A DNA stretch of 64,000 nt from Chitinimonas_A lacunae (GTDB lineage Bacteria > Pseudomonadota > Gammaproteobacteria > Burkholderiales > Chitinimonadaceae), in NCBI RefSeq assembly GCF_042650885.1, contig NZ_JBHSBU010000001.1, forward strand, positions 1,612,001-1,676,000. The letters run 5' to 3'. Positions 1-8,167 of this stretch are shown here, one piece after another. A program made the position numbers and the translations under genes. Every line of letters starts with the position of its first letter. Position 1 is the first letter of the stretch. The notes under the pieces were generated by a model. That model ran no database searches. It was not told the DNA's origin and saw nothing but the letters and a program-made list of their open reading frames with translations.

Positions 1-300
1 AGCTGGAGACACCCGTCCTGCCCACCAACCCGGCAGAACGGATCGCAGCTTTGCAAGCGATGGCCTTGCAGGCCCAGATGCCCAAAGCGGTGCAGCCTAG
101 CGGTAGCGTCCAGATCCGCTATTACCACTGCGACCATTTGGGTACCCCACGAGAACTCAGCGACCAACAGGGACGGTTGGTGTGGGCAGCCGAGTATAAG
201 GCTTGGGGGAATACGGTTCGGGTTGAATATCCGGATGTGGTGGATAAGGCTGAACAGGAGGGGATTCAACAGCCTTTGCGGTTTCAGGGGCAGTATTATG
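1..300 (+). repeat. Direct repeat of RHS core end, copy 1
   Basis: Bases 1-300 match 2573-2872 almost base for base at a constant offset of 2572. Identity breaks down soon after the codons for the QYYD motif, where the two tips diverge. This is the conserved core side of an RHS tip-exchange boundary. Confidence 0.9.
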
Positions 301-920
301 ATAGTGAAACTGGTTTCCACTACAATCGGTTTAGATATTACGATCCAGACACTGGCCGATTCGTCAATCACGACTTAATTGGTCTAGCTGGTGGGAGTAA
401 TCTTTATTTTTATGCTCCCAATCCTATTTCTTGGATAGATCCGTTAGGTTTAGCACGGACTGGTCATACTCCTCGCACCCCTTTTAGTGGAAGTTGTCCA
501 GATGATGTAGCAAGACAAGTTCTATCTATCGCCAACAAAAAGTCCCTCGCAAAGAACAAAGAATATGGCGGGCTTATATACAAAAAAGGCGGAAAATATT
601 TTGCCACCATTCCAATCCCAGGAACAGAACGCAGTTTTAAACCTGGATTGGCTTTACCCCAAGTCCCCAAAGGAGCAGTAATCGTAGGTGACTATCATAC
701 CCATGGCGACTACTCACTAAAAAAACCTAATGGAGACATTGTAAGAACAAGCAATCCCGCCCAAGATGTCTTCAAAAGCGAAGAATTTTCTGATGCAGAT
801 GAAAGATTCTCGCAACTTATGGCAAAAGCCCATACACCATGCCATAGATCCTATCTTGCGACTCCCAGTGGAAAATTCAAAGTTTACATCCCAAAAACAT
901 GGGAAAAGAGAGAACTATGA
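1..920 (+). CDS. RHS protein C-terminal module with YHTHGDYS toxin-like tip (5' end outside window)
   Basis: The reading frame is open from the window edge, so this is the C-terminal part of a larger RHS/YD-repeat protein or an orphan tip. The core end is clear: the RYYHCDHLGTPREL motif, then FRYYDPDTGRFVNHDLIGL and the DPLGLA junction where RHS proteins change from conserved core to variable tip. The tip (about 150 aa) contains EYGGLIY, IVGDYHTHGDYS and a following S/D-containing segment. This fits a DUF4329-type, JAB/MPN-like metal-binding fold (E...HxH...S...D). Such tips are usually cleaved effectors in contact-dependent or type VI-linked competition. The tip DNA is much more AT-rich than the core. 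The stop overlaps the next ATG (ATGA), as expected for a toxin and immunity pair. Toxic activity is inferred, not shown. Confidence 0.85.
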   Translation, partial: LETPVLPTNPAERIAALQAMALQAQMPKAVQPSGSVQIRYYHCDHLGTPRELSDQQGRLVWAAEYKAWGNTVRVEYPDVVDKAEQEGIQQPLRFQGQYYDSETGFHYNRFRYYDPDTGRFVNHDLIGLAGGSNLYFYAPNPISWIDPLGLARTGHTPRTPFSGSCPDDVARQVLSIANKKSLAKNKEYGGLIYKKGGKYFATIPIPGTERSFKPGLALPQVPKGAVIVGDYHTHGDYSLKKPNGDIVRTSNPAQDVFKSEEFSDADERFSQLMAKAHTPCHRSYLATPSGKFKVYIPKTWEKREL

Positions 921-1258
921 ACAACGAAAAACTTCCGAAAAACATTCGAAACAAACCTGACATTGAACTTAACGGAAGAACTTTACTCGCCTTAAGCCAC
1001 GCAATTAATTACCTAAATAACACGTTCGACATTTACTTCAAGAAAAAAAAATGGCCCATTGAAAACTATGAGATCTGGACCGTTATTTATGAAGAAGAAA
1101 AATGTATCAGCGTAGCCTTTTGTCCAAAAATAGAACCAGACGAAAGCGGCTTACTATTCGAGGTGCCTGTTCAGGGAGTATGGAAAAATGGACCAGGAGT
1201 GAAATTTTTTATATCTTTGGCTGATTATTCCCTAATAGATACAGTATTTATGCGCTAG
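917..1258 (+). CDS. Candidate immunity protein for the upstream RHS tip
   Basis: This encodes a small acidic to neutral protein of 113 aa. I chose ATG 917 because it overlaps the RHS stop as ATGA and has a GGAAAAGAGAG Shine-Dalgarno-like stretch just upstream; an in-frame ATG at 899 would lie inside the toxin gene. There is no signal peptide or membrane segment. It is a clear paralogue of the protein at 3468-3806: both share WPxENYEI, IYEEE, FCPK, GPGV and DYSLI...MR. Position, size, AT-rich composition and pairing with the same toxin type indicate an immunity protein. I cannot name the family, and neutralisation of the toxin is inferred from context. Confidence 0.75.
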   Translation: MNNEKLPKNIRNKPDIELNGRTLLALSHAINYLNNTFDIYFKKKKWPIENYEIWTVIYEEEKCISVAFCPKIEPDESGLLFEVPVQGVWKNGPGVKFFISLADYSLIDTVFMR

Positions 1259-1545
1259 AGCGTGTTATGGACTAAATATTTCCGCCAATCTTGGCAAGAG
1301 GATGCAAACGAAGACCATGAAATGGTAAGTCGCCAAGGTCTGGCTCAATCGCTCATAGTCCCGAGGGTGAATTCAATTTCGAAGTGCAATTCCAATCAAA
1401 TGATGGACTTGGGGGAATACATAGAAAATGCCAAATTTTGGCAAAATTGAAGATCGACCGAAAAGCTAGTCTGGGCGGGGCTTCCAGCAAAATTTCATAA
1501 CAGACTCTAATCACTGTTACGACACGCTGGACAATCGCGCCCACC
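1259..1545 (+). other. Inter-unit spacer of the RHS array
   Basis: No gene is supported in this 287-bp stretch. It begins with GAGCGTGTTATGGAC, which resembles the end of an insertion sequence or a transposase remnant, but no element can be delimited. From 1367 it is the first copy of the 310-bp direct repeat. A short inverted repeat, TGCCAAATTTTGGCA, lies inside it. Confidence 0.5.
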
Positions 1546-1676
1546 GTGCTGCCCGATGGGCGCACGCTCAACTGGCTCCACTACGGCTCGGGCCACCTGC
1601 ATCAGGTCAACCTCGACGGCGAAGTCATCTGTGATCTGGAGCGCGACGATCTACACCGTGAAATCGCCCGGCAGCA
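1367..1676 (+). repeat. 310-bp direct repeat of RHS array, copy 1
   Basis: Starts GTGAATTCAATTTCGAAG and runs through the spacer into RHS core coding sequence, ending at GCAGCA. It matches 4002-4313. This copy lacks two bases near 1538 (CGCGCCCACCG against CGCGCCGCCACCG), which shifts the frame so that the preceding YNTLDNRAA-type codons are out of frame with VLPDGRTLNW. Confidence 0.9.
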
Positions 1677-3471
1677 AGGTCCGCTGGAAAGCCGCTTTGC
1701 CTATAACCGAGGCGGCCGGCTCGCCTGGCAAGGGGTGTTTCGTCGCGGACACCGCAGCGAGGCACCACGCCTGGTCGATCCGACCCATCCGATCTATGGC
1801 GATCCACTGGCCTGGGAAGCGCTGGGCGGCAAAGCCAGCGGCAGCGCCCGGTTCGCCCGCAGCTACCGCTACGATCAGGCAGGCCAGCTCAGTGAAATCC
1901 GCGACAGCCGACGCGGCGCCCTGCAATACCGCTACGACGCCATCGGCCGCCTGCTCGGCGCCCTCCACCCCAACGGTCTCCAGGAAACCTTTGCCTTCGA
2001 TCCGGCGCACAATCTGCTCGATCCGATGGGTGGGCAGGGGCTGTCTCTGGATAATGGAAAACAACCTGCAAATTTATCGCAAGATACAGAGACGGATTTC
2101 AAGGAAAAGATAAGAAAATTACTTGAAGACCCCGAGTGGAATCCGCTGACGCATCCCCTTGAGGCGACCCCCACCACCAGCCCCGGCGGTGGCCCGCGCG
2201 ATAACCGACTGCGGGTGTTCGAGGACAAGCGTTTCGATTACGACGTCTACGGCAACCTGACCGAAAAGCGCATCGGCCGCCACACCGTCATGCGTTTCGA
2301 GTACGACGGCGACCACCAGATGATCGCCGCCCATGTGACCCGACACGGCCTCACACAAACCACGCGCTATGGCTATGATCCATTTGGCAGACGGGTCAGC
2401 AAACGCGACGCCTTCGGCATCACCCGCTTCAATTGGGATGGCAACCGACTCCTCAGTGAACGCCGCGGCGCCCACAGCCGGCTGTTTATCTACGAGCCCG
2501 ACAGCTTTGTGCCGATGGCGCAGGTTGAAGTGCTCAACACTGCCTCCACCCTGGAAATGGCGGAGGATGAAGAGCTGGAGACACCCGTCCTGCCCACCAA
2601 CCCGGCAGAACGAATCGCAGCTTTGCAAGCCATGGCCTTGCAGGCCCAGATGCCCAAAGCGGTGCAGCCTAGCGGTAGCGTCCAGATCCGCTATTACCAC
2701 TGCGACCATTTGGGTACCCCGCGAGAACTCAGCGACCAACAGGGACGGTTGGTATGGGCAGCCGAGTATAAGGCCTGGGGGAATACGGTTCGGGTTGAAT
2801 ACCCGGATGTGGTGGATAGGGCTGAACAGGAGGGGATTCAACAGCCTTTGCGGTTTCAGGGGCAGTATTATGATAATGAAACTGGACTACACTACAATTG
2901 GTTTAGATATTATGACCCATGTACCGGGAGGTTTGTTAGCCAAGATCCAATAGGTTTATCTGGGGGAGAAAACTCCTATCAATATGCTCCCAGTCCAACC
3001 AATTGGATTGATCCATATGGCCTAGCTCGCTCACCCTTCTCGGGAGATTGCCCAGATTCGGCAGCTCAAAAAGTGTTACAGACAGCCAACAAAAAGTCCA
3101 TCAAATTAAATAAAGAATATGGTGGCCTTATTTATAAAATAAAAGGAAAATTCTATGCAACCGTTCCTATCCCTGGAACAGAAAGATCTTTCCGCCCTAA
3201 GCTTGCAGAGAAGTTAATCCCTAAAAATGCGAAAATTGTCGGAGATTATCATACCCATGGCGACTACTCCATCGAGGGGAAGACACCAGGATCGGTTATC
3301 AGAACAAGCAACCCTAATCGAGACGATTTTGATAGTAATAACTTCCCCCTGTCCGACAAAAAAATAACGCTTGCTGCCTCTTTGAAATATCCATGCCACC
3401 GGTCCTATCTAGGAACACCTAGCGGGCAATTTAAGGTCTTCTCAATCCAAGAGGGAGAAAGAAACTTATGA
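1546..3471 (+). CDS. Truncated orphan RHS protein with YHTHGDYS tip, second unit
   Basis: The open frame from GTG 1546 gives 641 aa. It begins inside the RHS core (VLPDGRTLNWLHYGSGHLHQ), so the N-terminal part of a full RHS protein is missing, and the start codon is only the first usable one. YD-type repeats follow (RYDAIGRLLGA, FDYDVYGNLTEKR, YGYDPFGRRVSKRD), then the core end RYYHCDHLGTPREL and the DPYGLA junction. The last 140 or so residues form a tip homologous to that of the first unit (EYGGLIYK, IVGDYHTHGDYS, CHRSYLGTPSG). A 2-bp deletion near 1538 separates it from upstream core codons. It may be silent until recombined onto a full-length RHS gene, or expressed as a fragment. Confidence 0.8.
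   Translation: MLPDGRTLNWLHYGSGHLHQVNLDGEVICDLERDDLHREIARQQGPLESRFAYNRGGRLAWQGVFRRGHRSEAPRLVDPTHPIYGDPLAWEALGGKASGSARFARSYRYDQAGQLSEIRDSRRGALQYRYDAIGRLLGALHPNGLQETFAFDPAHNLLDPMGGQGLSLDNGKQPANLSQDTETDFKEKIRKLLEDPEWNPLTHPLEATPTTSPGGGPRDNRLRVFEDKRFDYDVYGNLTEKRIGRHTVMRFEYDGDHQMIAAHVTRHGLTQTTRYGYDPFGRRVSKRDAFGITRFNWDGNRLLSERRGAHSRLFIYEPDSFVPMAQVEVLNTASTLEMAEDEELETPVLPTNPAERIAALQAMALQAQMPKAVQPSGSVQIRYYHCDHLGTPRELSDQQGRLVWAAEYKAWGNTVRVEYPDVVDRAEQEGIQQPLRFQGQYYDNETGLHYNWFRYYDPCTGRFVSQDPIGLSGGENSYQYAPSPTNWIDPYGLARSPFSGDCPDSAAQKVLQTANKKSIKLNKEYGGLIYKIKGKFYATVPIPGTERSFRPKLAEKLIPKNAKIVGDYHTHGDYSIEGKTPGSVIRTSNPNRDDFDSNNFPLSDKKITLAASLKYPCHRSYLGTPSGQFKVFSIQEGERNL
2573..2872 (+). repeat. Direct repeat of RHS core end, copy 2
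   Basis: Near-identical to bases 1-300. Together with copy 1 it would allow homologous exchange of the downstream tip and immunity pair. Confidence 0.9.
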
Positions 3472-3806
3472 CAGCCGTCATCCCCAACAAGGAAAAATTT
3501 CCACCCGATCATACAATAGATGGAAAAATATTCTCCCTTGCCTATCACGGCAGAGTTTTTTTTGAAGAAAAATACAAAAACCCTCAGAACACCGAAATTT
3601 GGCCTGTAGAGAACTACGAGATCTGCATCAGCATTTATGAAGAAGAGAATTGTGCAAGTATATCCTTTTGCCCCAAAATGGAAGACTTCATCGAAGGCTT
3701 TACTTTCGAAATATCCAGACAAGGCCTATGGGAAAATGGGCCAGGAGTAACATTCTATTTATCCTTACACGACTACAGCTTAATCAAAACAGTTTCGATG
3801 CGATAA
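3468..3806 (+). CDS. Candidate immunity protein, second unit
   Basis: Encodes 112 aa from ATG 3468, which overlaps the RHS stop as ATGA and follows a GGGAGAAAG ribosome-binding sequence. It is paralogous to the 917-1258 product: WPVENYEI, IYEEENC, SFCPKM, GPGVTFYLSL and DYSLIKTVSMR align without large gaps, whereas the N-terminal third differs. There is no signal peptide, so the likely site of action is the cytoplasm. It is read as the immunity partner of the 1546-3471 tip, from context only. Confidence 0.75.
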   Translation: MTAVIPNKEKFPPDHTIDGKIFSLAYHGRVFFEEKYKNPQNTEIWPVENYEICISIYEEENCASISFCPKMEDFIEGFTFEISRQGLWENGPGVTFYLSLHDYSLIKTVSMR

Positions 3807-4001
3807 CAGACAACACAATAGCTTGCCCCCGAAGAGATTTTTGATCAATTTGGATTTTCAAAAATTAAAGATTGATCGCCCCGAATGCAACAAGAAAGAC
3901 ATGATAAAATATGGCAAGACCCTACCCCTACACACAGCACGGCTCCCTTTTGAGGAAAATAAAAACTCGGCGAATTCAATTTTTGAATTGCAACACAGGG
4001 A
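3807..4001 (+). other. AT-rich spacer with palindromic IS-end-like sequences
   Basis: No gene is supported. Near 3971 a perfect inverted repeat (AATTCAA, 3-nt loop, TTGAATT) is followed at 4002 by a second, similar GAATTCAATTTCGAAGTGC unit. The pair looks like two related termini placed side by side, but no transposase is present. Confidence 0.4.
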
Positions 4002-4313
4002 GTGAATTCAATTTCGAAGTGCAATTCCAATCAAATGATGGACTTGGGGGAATACATAGAAAATGCCAAATTTTGGCAAAATTGAAGATCGGCCGAAAAG
4101 CTAGTCTGGGCGGGGCTTCCAGCAAAATTTCATAACAGGCTTTAATCACTGTTACAACACGCTGGACAATCGCGCCGCCACCGTGCTGCCCGATGGGCGC
4201 ACGCTCAACTGGCTCCACTACGGCTCGGGCCACCTGCATCAGGTCAACCTCGACGGCGAAGTCATCTGTGATCTGGAGCGCGACGATCTGCACCGTGAAA
4301 TCGCCCGGCAGCA
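4002..4313 (+). repeat. 310-bp direct repeat of RHS array, copy 2
   Basis: Second copy of 1367-1676, with about a dozen differences. It keeps the two bases missing from copy 1, so its frame reads YNTLDNRAATVLPDGRTLNW without a shift. Confidence 0.9.
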
Positions 4314-4347
4314 CGGCCATGCCAGAATTTTCAAGCCAAATAATTAA
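4105..4347 (+). pseudogene. RHS core remnant
   Basis: An 80-codon open stretch encodes a piece of RHS core (YNTLDNRAATVLPDGRTLNW, then HLHQVNLDGEVI). It ends after HREIARQHG in unrelated residues and a TAA at 4345. There is no start codon or tip. It is the leftover of a third unit, or of the parental RHS gene after recombination. Confidence 0.8.
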
Positions 4348-4373
4348 AAACCACGCTCTAGGAGTGTGGTTTT
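4347..4373. terminator. Bidirectional hairpin terminator between RHS remnant and narL
   Basis: AAAACCACGCTC, loop TAG, GAGTGTGGTTTT gives a 12-bp stem with one G-T pair. A-rich and T-rich flanks allow it to act in both directions. It lies about 60 bp after the narL stop and just after the RHS remnant. Confidence 0.75.
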
Positions 4374-4432
4374 CAATTCCAAAAGATCTTTAGAGCAATC
4401 ATTCATCAAAGAATGCCAGCCTCCTTCTACCC

Positions 4433-5089
4433 CTACTCCCCCCCCATCTTATGCTCCACCGCATAAACCGCCACCTGCACCCGGCTAGTCAGGTTGAGCT
4501 TCTTAAGAATGTTTTGTACATGAATCTTGACCGTACTCTCAGCCACATCGAGATGGCGGGCGATTTCCTTATTGCTTTCACCGCGCGCCAGGCATTGGAC
4601 GATTTCGCGCTCGCGCGCCGTTAAACGGTCGCGTTCTGAGCTTGGAGGGGGTGAACCGGTGGCGGGTTGGGCGCGGAATTGTTGTACCAGCTTGGCCGTC
4701 ATCGTGTCGGCAATGACCGGCTGGCCGCTATGGGCGCGGCGGATGGCGGCGGTTAGCGTCTCGGCTTCGATATTCTTGGTCAGATAGCCGCGTGCGCCAT
4801 CGCGCAGCGCCTGGCCCAGCTCCTCGGCCTCCTCCGATACCGTCAGGATGACCACCGCCGATTGCGGCAGATCCTGTACCAATAACTGCAAGGTCTCCAG
4901 GCCCGACAGGCCGGGCATATTCAGGTCAAGCAGGATCACATCGGGTTGATGCTCCTTGGCGCGCTTGATGCCTTCCACACCATCAGCGGCTTCGGCCACG
5001 ATTTCCAGATCGGGTTCACGCTGCAATAGTTGGCGAACGCCCGAGCGGAACAGGCTATGGTCGTCGATCAGCAGAATCCGTATCGTCAT
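4433..5089 (-). CDS. narL: Nitrate/nitrite response regulator NarL
   Basis: 218 aa. The N-terminal receiver domain has the acidic pocket D9/D10, phosphoacceptor D55 (LLDLNMPG) and the conserved T and K (ILTVSEE, YLTKN). A linker leads to a LuxR-type helix-turn-helix (LTAREREIVQCLARGESNKEIA...STVKIHVQNILKKL, about residues 150-212). The start has a strong GGAGAA ribosome-binding site. It lies 14 bp downstream of narX, and both are transcribed leftward as a two-gene operon. As the partner of NarX it should activate the nearby narK and narG genes when nitrate is present. Of the NarL/FixJ family members, the NarX neighbour makes NarL (or NarP) the natural assignment. Confidence 0.93.
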   Translation of the reverse strand: MTIRILLIDDHSLFRSGVRQLLQREPDLEIVAEAADGVEGIKRAKEHQPDVILLDLNMPGLSGLETLQLLVQDLPQSAVVILTVSEEAEELGQALRDGARGYLTKNIEAETLTAAIRRAHSGQPVIADTMTAKLVQQFRAQPATGSPPPSSERDRLTAREREIVQCLARGESNKEIARHLDVAESTVKIHVQNILKKLNLTSRVQVAVYAVEHKMGGE

Positions 5090-5103
5090 TTTTTCTCCTC
5101 TCG

Positions 5104-7011
5104 TCAGGCTGCCTGCCGCTCGGTACGCGGCAGGGCCAGTCTGATATGGGTGCCCTTCCCGGGGCTGCTTTCCAACACAAGCGTAGCGCTGAGCCGCTGT
5201 GCCCGTTCTTGCATGATATTGAGTCCGACATGGTGCTCGCCGCGCTGCGCCACCTCGGCCGGGTCGAAACCTTCCCCGTTGTCGTCGATGCGCATCTCGA
5301 AATCGCGTCGATTATGGATCGTCACCTGGACCCGGCTGGCATTGGCATGCTTGCGGATATTCGACAGCGCCTCTTGCAGGATGAACAGTACCTGCAACTG
5401 CTGCTCGGGCGGCAAAGGTGCGCCTTCGAGATCGTCCACCTTGAGCGTCACCTCGATTCCCGACTGACGCCGGAAACGGGCCACCGTATCTTCGACCGCC
5501 GCCAGCATCTCGCCCTGGCCGAGCTTGGTGCGGAAATTGACCAGCAGCTCGCGTACATCCTGATAGCTTTCATCCACCCCGGTGCGCAGCAGCGGCACGA
5601 TCTCGCGGACCTCGTCCCACTGCTCGCGCTCGACGGCCGAATCGAGCATCTGGACCTGTAGATTAAGGAAGTTGAGCCCCTGGGCAATACTGTCGTGCAA
5701 GCCTTGCGCCACCAGATTGCGTTCTTCTGCCACCGCCAGTTGTCGTGCCTTGGCACTCAGCCGCCGATTGTCGAGCGCGACGCCAAGATGCTGGCCCAGC
5801 GTCTCCAGCAACTGCGCCTCGGCCGGGGCAATGGTGCGGGTATTGCGGTAGTGCAGCGAGAACGAACCGAGCACCGCATCCTGGGTCACGATGCGAAATA
5901 CCGACAAGCCCTTGAAACCTTCACTGGCACAGCGGTACTGCTCAGTCTGCGACAGCTTGCGGAAATCCTGGATCACCACTACCCCCTGCCGGGTCGCCGC
6001 CCCGCAGAAACAGGCATTGATCTTCATGCAGTGCTCGGTGTCCTCCAGATCCGACGACAAGCCCTCCGAGACCACCAGATGGAGCTTATCGCCCAGCGGA
6101 TCCGTCACCCGGATACTGCCACCATCGGCATTGAATTCCTTCATGACCCGCTGCAAAAAGCCCCGGCACAGCGCATCGATATCGTTGGGTTGGTTGAGAA
6201 AGGCCGCCATATCGTACAGCGCGCCCAATTCGCGGTTCTGGTTGGCCAGGAGCGCGGTCTTTTTCTGTACCCGGTTTTCCAGATCGCGGTAGAGCCCTTC
6301 GAGTTCGTCGGCCATCCTGTTGAAGCCCTGGGCCAGCAGGCCGAACTCGTCATTGCTTTCCACCGGCAGCCGCACCGAGAACTCGCGCCCAGCCATCCGG
6401 CGCAGACCTTCCTGTAGATTCAGCACAGGCGAGATGATCCATAGATAGAGCAGATAGATCATCGCCAAGGTGCCGACGCTGGCCACGCCGATCAGCACGG
6501 CTTGCGATAGCCGCAACAGATTGGTCTTGGCAGCATTGTCGGTTTCGATCATGCGCACCAGCCGGTCGGCCTTGTCGATAAAACCGGGCAGCACCGCTAG
6601 ATAGGCATCGGCCCGGCCTTGGGCCAGACCCAGGGTGATGGCCGGTTTGAGCTGGTTTTCCCAGGTCGCCTCGACCTGCGCCATCTGGGCACGGATATCG
6701 GCGGCATCGGGCAGAAACAGCGGCCGTGACGGCACGCCGCGTTTGAGCCGGTCGAGGGTATCGCGCTGTGCACGCAGGCCGGCCAGCGCTTGGTTTGCAT
6801 GGGAAGTGTCGGATTGCAGCAATTCGATGGCAATGCCATTGGCGCGCATGCGCAGGCTGCCGGTGTCATTGATCGCGGCCGCCGCGCCTTCGAGCTGCCA
6901 GGATAGCCATAAGGTCCAGCCGATCATGCACAGCATGACCGTCAGGGCCGCCAGTGAACTGGCGATGATGCGGGTCGAGAGACGATCGCGCAGAGAGGGC
7001 AGTTCGTTCAT
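5104..7011 (-). CDS. narX: Nitrate/nitrite sensor histidine kinase NarX
   Basis: 635 aa inner-membrane sensor kinase. A transmembrane helix at about residues 14-38 is followed by the periplasmic P-box-like segment (INDTGSLRMRANGIA, about 47-61) that binds nitrate in NarX. A second helix lies at about 170-193, then a HAMP linker, a GAF-like cysteine-containing region (EHCMKINACFCGA, about 327-338), and a HisKA_3 domain with the phosphorylated H439 in LHDSIAQGL. The C-terminal HATPase has LQEALSNIRKHANA and DNGEGFD. An AGGAGG Shine-Dalgarno precedes the ATG. The four-cysteine central region is typical of NarX and may respond to redox state. It is followed at 14 bp by narL. Confidence 0.94.
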   Translation of the reverse strand: MNELPSLRDRLSTRIIASSLAALTVMLCMIGWTLWLSWQLEGAAAAINDTGSLRMRANGIAIELLQSDTSHANQALAGLRAQRDTLDRLKRGVPSRPLFLPDAADIRAQMAQVEATWENQLKPAITLGLAQGRADAYLAVLPGFIDKADRLVRMIETDNAAKTNLLRLSQAVLIGVASVGTLAMIYLLYLWIISPVLNLQEGLRRMAGREFSVRLPVESNDEFGLLAQGFNRMADELEGLYRDLENRVQKKTALLANQNRELGALYDMAAFLNQPNDIDALCRGFLQRVMKEFNADGGSIRVTDPLGDKLHLVVSEGLSSDLEDTEHCMKINACFCGAATRQGVVVIQDFRKLSQTEQYRCASEGFKGLSVFRIVTQDAVLGSFSLHYRNTRTIAPAEAQLLETLGQHLGVALDNRRLSAKARQLAVAEERNLVAQGLHDSIAQGLNFLNLQVQMLDSAVEREQWDEVREIVPLLRTGVDESYQDVRELLVNFRTKLGQGEMLAAVEDTVARFRRQSGIEVTLKVDDLEGAPLPPEQQLQVLFILQEALSNIRKHANASRVQVTIHNRRDFEMRIDDNGEGFDPAEVAQRGEHHVGLNIMQERAQRLSATLVLESSPGKGTHIRLALPRTERQAA

Positions 7012-7130
7012 GGGGGCACCCTCCTCAGGATGGCTGGCGCCGACAGTGAATCCGTCGGCATTGGCATGGTGGCAGCCGCCAAGCGCCCTTATGCCTCCGG
7101 CGCTCCGGCCCCTCCCCTGCGGTTATTTGG

Positions 7131-7751
7131 CTATTGTAGCGGCGCTGCTGCCGCGTATTGCAGTTCACGAGCGTCACCGCGCTCGGCCTCTGCCGCCGCC
7201 AAGGCCTGGGGAGTATTGAGATTGGGCAGTTGCTGCTCGATCCGCACCGCCACGGCCCCGATATCGGTCTGCCAGCGCCACAGACTGCGCCGGCCTTCAT
7301 CGAGCCGACGCGAGATTTCGGTCAGTTGGCTGCGACGTATCAGACAGAGGTTGGGATAGTCATGGAACGGGTCGGAGATATAAGCCACCTCGGCCCCACC
7401 CGCCAGCGCCTCGTACAGGCGATAGAACAGATCGGCGGGCAGATACGGTACATCACAGGGCAATATCAGCAACGCTTCTGCCTGGCTGGCGAGCAGACCC
7501 GCTTCGATACCGGCCATCGGGCCGCAAAAGCCGCTGCGGACATCGGCCAGTACCGGCAGGTCGAACAGGGCATAACGCGCCCGGTTGCGATTGGCGGAGA
7601 TCATCAAGTGGCCAAGCGGCCAGCTCGATGCCAGCGCCAGCACATGCGCCACCAGCGGGCGGCCCAGAAACGGCAGCAGTCCCTTGTCGATCCCCCCCAT
7701 CCGTTTGCCCTCGCCGCCGCAGAGGATCAAGCCATCGGTATCGATCATCAT
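7131..7751 (-). CDS. mobA: Molybdenum cofactor guanylyltransferase MobA
   Basis: 206 aa. MobA transfers GMP from GTP to molybdopterin to make the bis-MGD cofactor needed by NarG. The nucleotide-binding signature LILCGGEGKRMGG with KGLLPF is at residues 8-28, followed by the SANRN, DVRSGFCGPMAG and LPCDVPYLP motifs of the family. The ORF starts with two consecutive ATGs (7751 and 7748), either of which may be used. It is the last gene of the Moco cluster, 146 bp beyond moaD across an AT-rich spacer that holds the dispersed GCA-N7-TGC motif, so it may have its own promoter. Confidence 0.93.
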   Translation of the reverse strand: MMIDTDGLILCGGEGKRMGGIDKGLLPFLGRPLVAHVLALASSWPLGHLMISANRNRARYALFDLPVLADVRSGFCGPMAGIEAGLLASQAEALLILPCDVPYLPADLFYRLYEALAGGAEVAYISDPFHDYPNLCLIRRSQLTEISRRLDEGRRSLWRWQTDIGAVAVRIEQQLPNLNTPQALAAAEAERGDARELQYAAAAPLQ

Positions 7752-7813
7752 CGTGGTCCTTTCTGTGCAGCCTCAGACCGAGGGTTGGAGCGACAGCAGA
7801 TGGCGGGAACACA

Positions 7814-7852
7814 AATTAAATATTTATGCATAATCATTGCCAATATTGGAGC
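7814..7852. repeat. Dispersed intergenic motif (GCA-N7-TGC), copy at moaD-mobA
   Basis: The core is GCA 7828-7830 and TGC 7838-7840, preceded by TTAAATATTTAT and followed by CAATATTGG. It sits between the moaD stop and the mobA start in an AT-rich island. The minus strand reads TGGCAATGATTATGCA. Confidence 0.55.
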
Positions 7853-7897
7853 AACATTTATACATAAATACAAAATTTATCCGATTTATTTAACCCG

Positions 7898-8155
7898 TCA
7901 CCCCCCCGTCACCGGCGGGAAGATTGCCACTTCGTCGCCCGAGCGCAGCGGAGTATCTAACGAGGCGATCTCCTGGTTGACCGCCACCAGCACCACCTTG
8001 CTGTCAGCCAATTCACGTGCCCATACGCCGCCACGTTCGCGCAGCACTTCGAGCAGTTCCTTTACCTGAGAGACCCTGGCCGACAACTCGAATCGTTCGG
8101 TGGCAGTCCCCAGGGTTTCGCGCAAACGGGCGAAATACAGAATATCGATGGTCAT
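7898..8155 (-). CDS. moaD: Molybdopterin synthase small subunit MoaD
   Basis: 85 aa ubiquitin-like sulfur carrier. It ends in VTGG, the C-terminal Gly-Gly that is adenylated and thiocarboxylated before sulfur is passed to cPMP. The beta-grasp pattern IDILYFARLRE at the start and LDTPLRSGDEVAIFPPV at the end are typical. The start lies 12 bp after the moeA stop, so the two are co-transcribed. MoaE, its partner large subunit, is not in the window and must be encoded elsewhere, as must MoaC. Confidence 0.93.
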   Translation of the reverse strand: MTIDILYFARLRETLGTATERFELSARVSQVKELLEVLRERGGVWARELADSKVVLVAVNQEIASLDTPLRSGDEVAIFPPVTGG

Positions 8156-8167
8156 CGTTCGCCCCTT

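Noticed and set aside
1258..1360. Insertion sequence starting at GAGCGTGTTATG
   Set aside because: Only one possible end is seen, with no transposase, matching end or target duplication.
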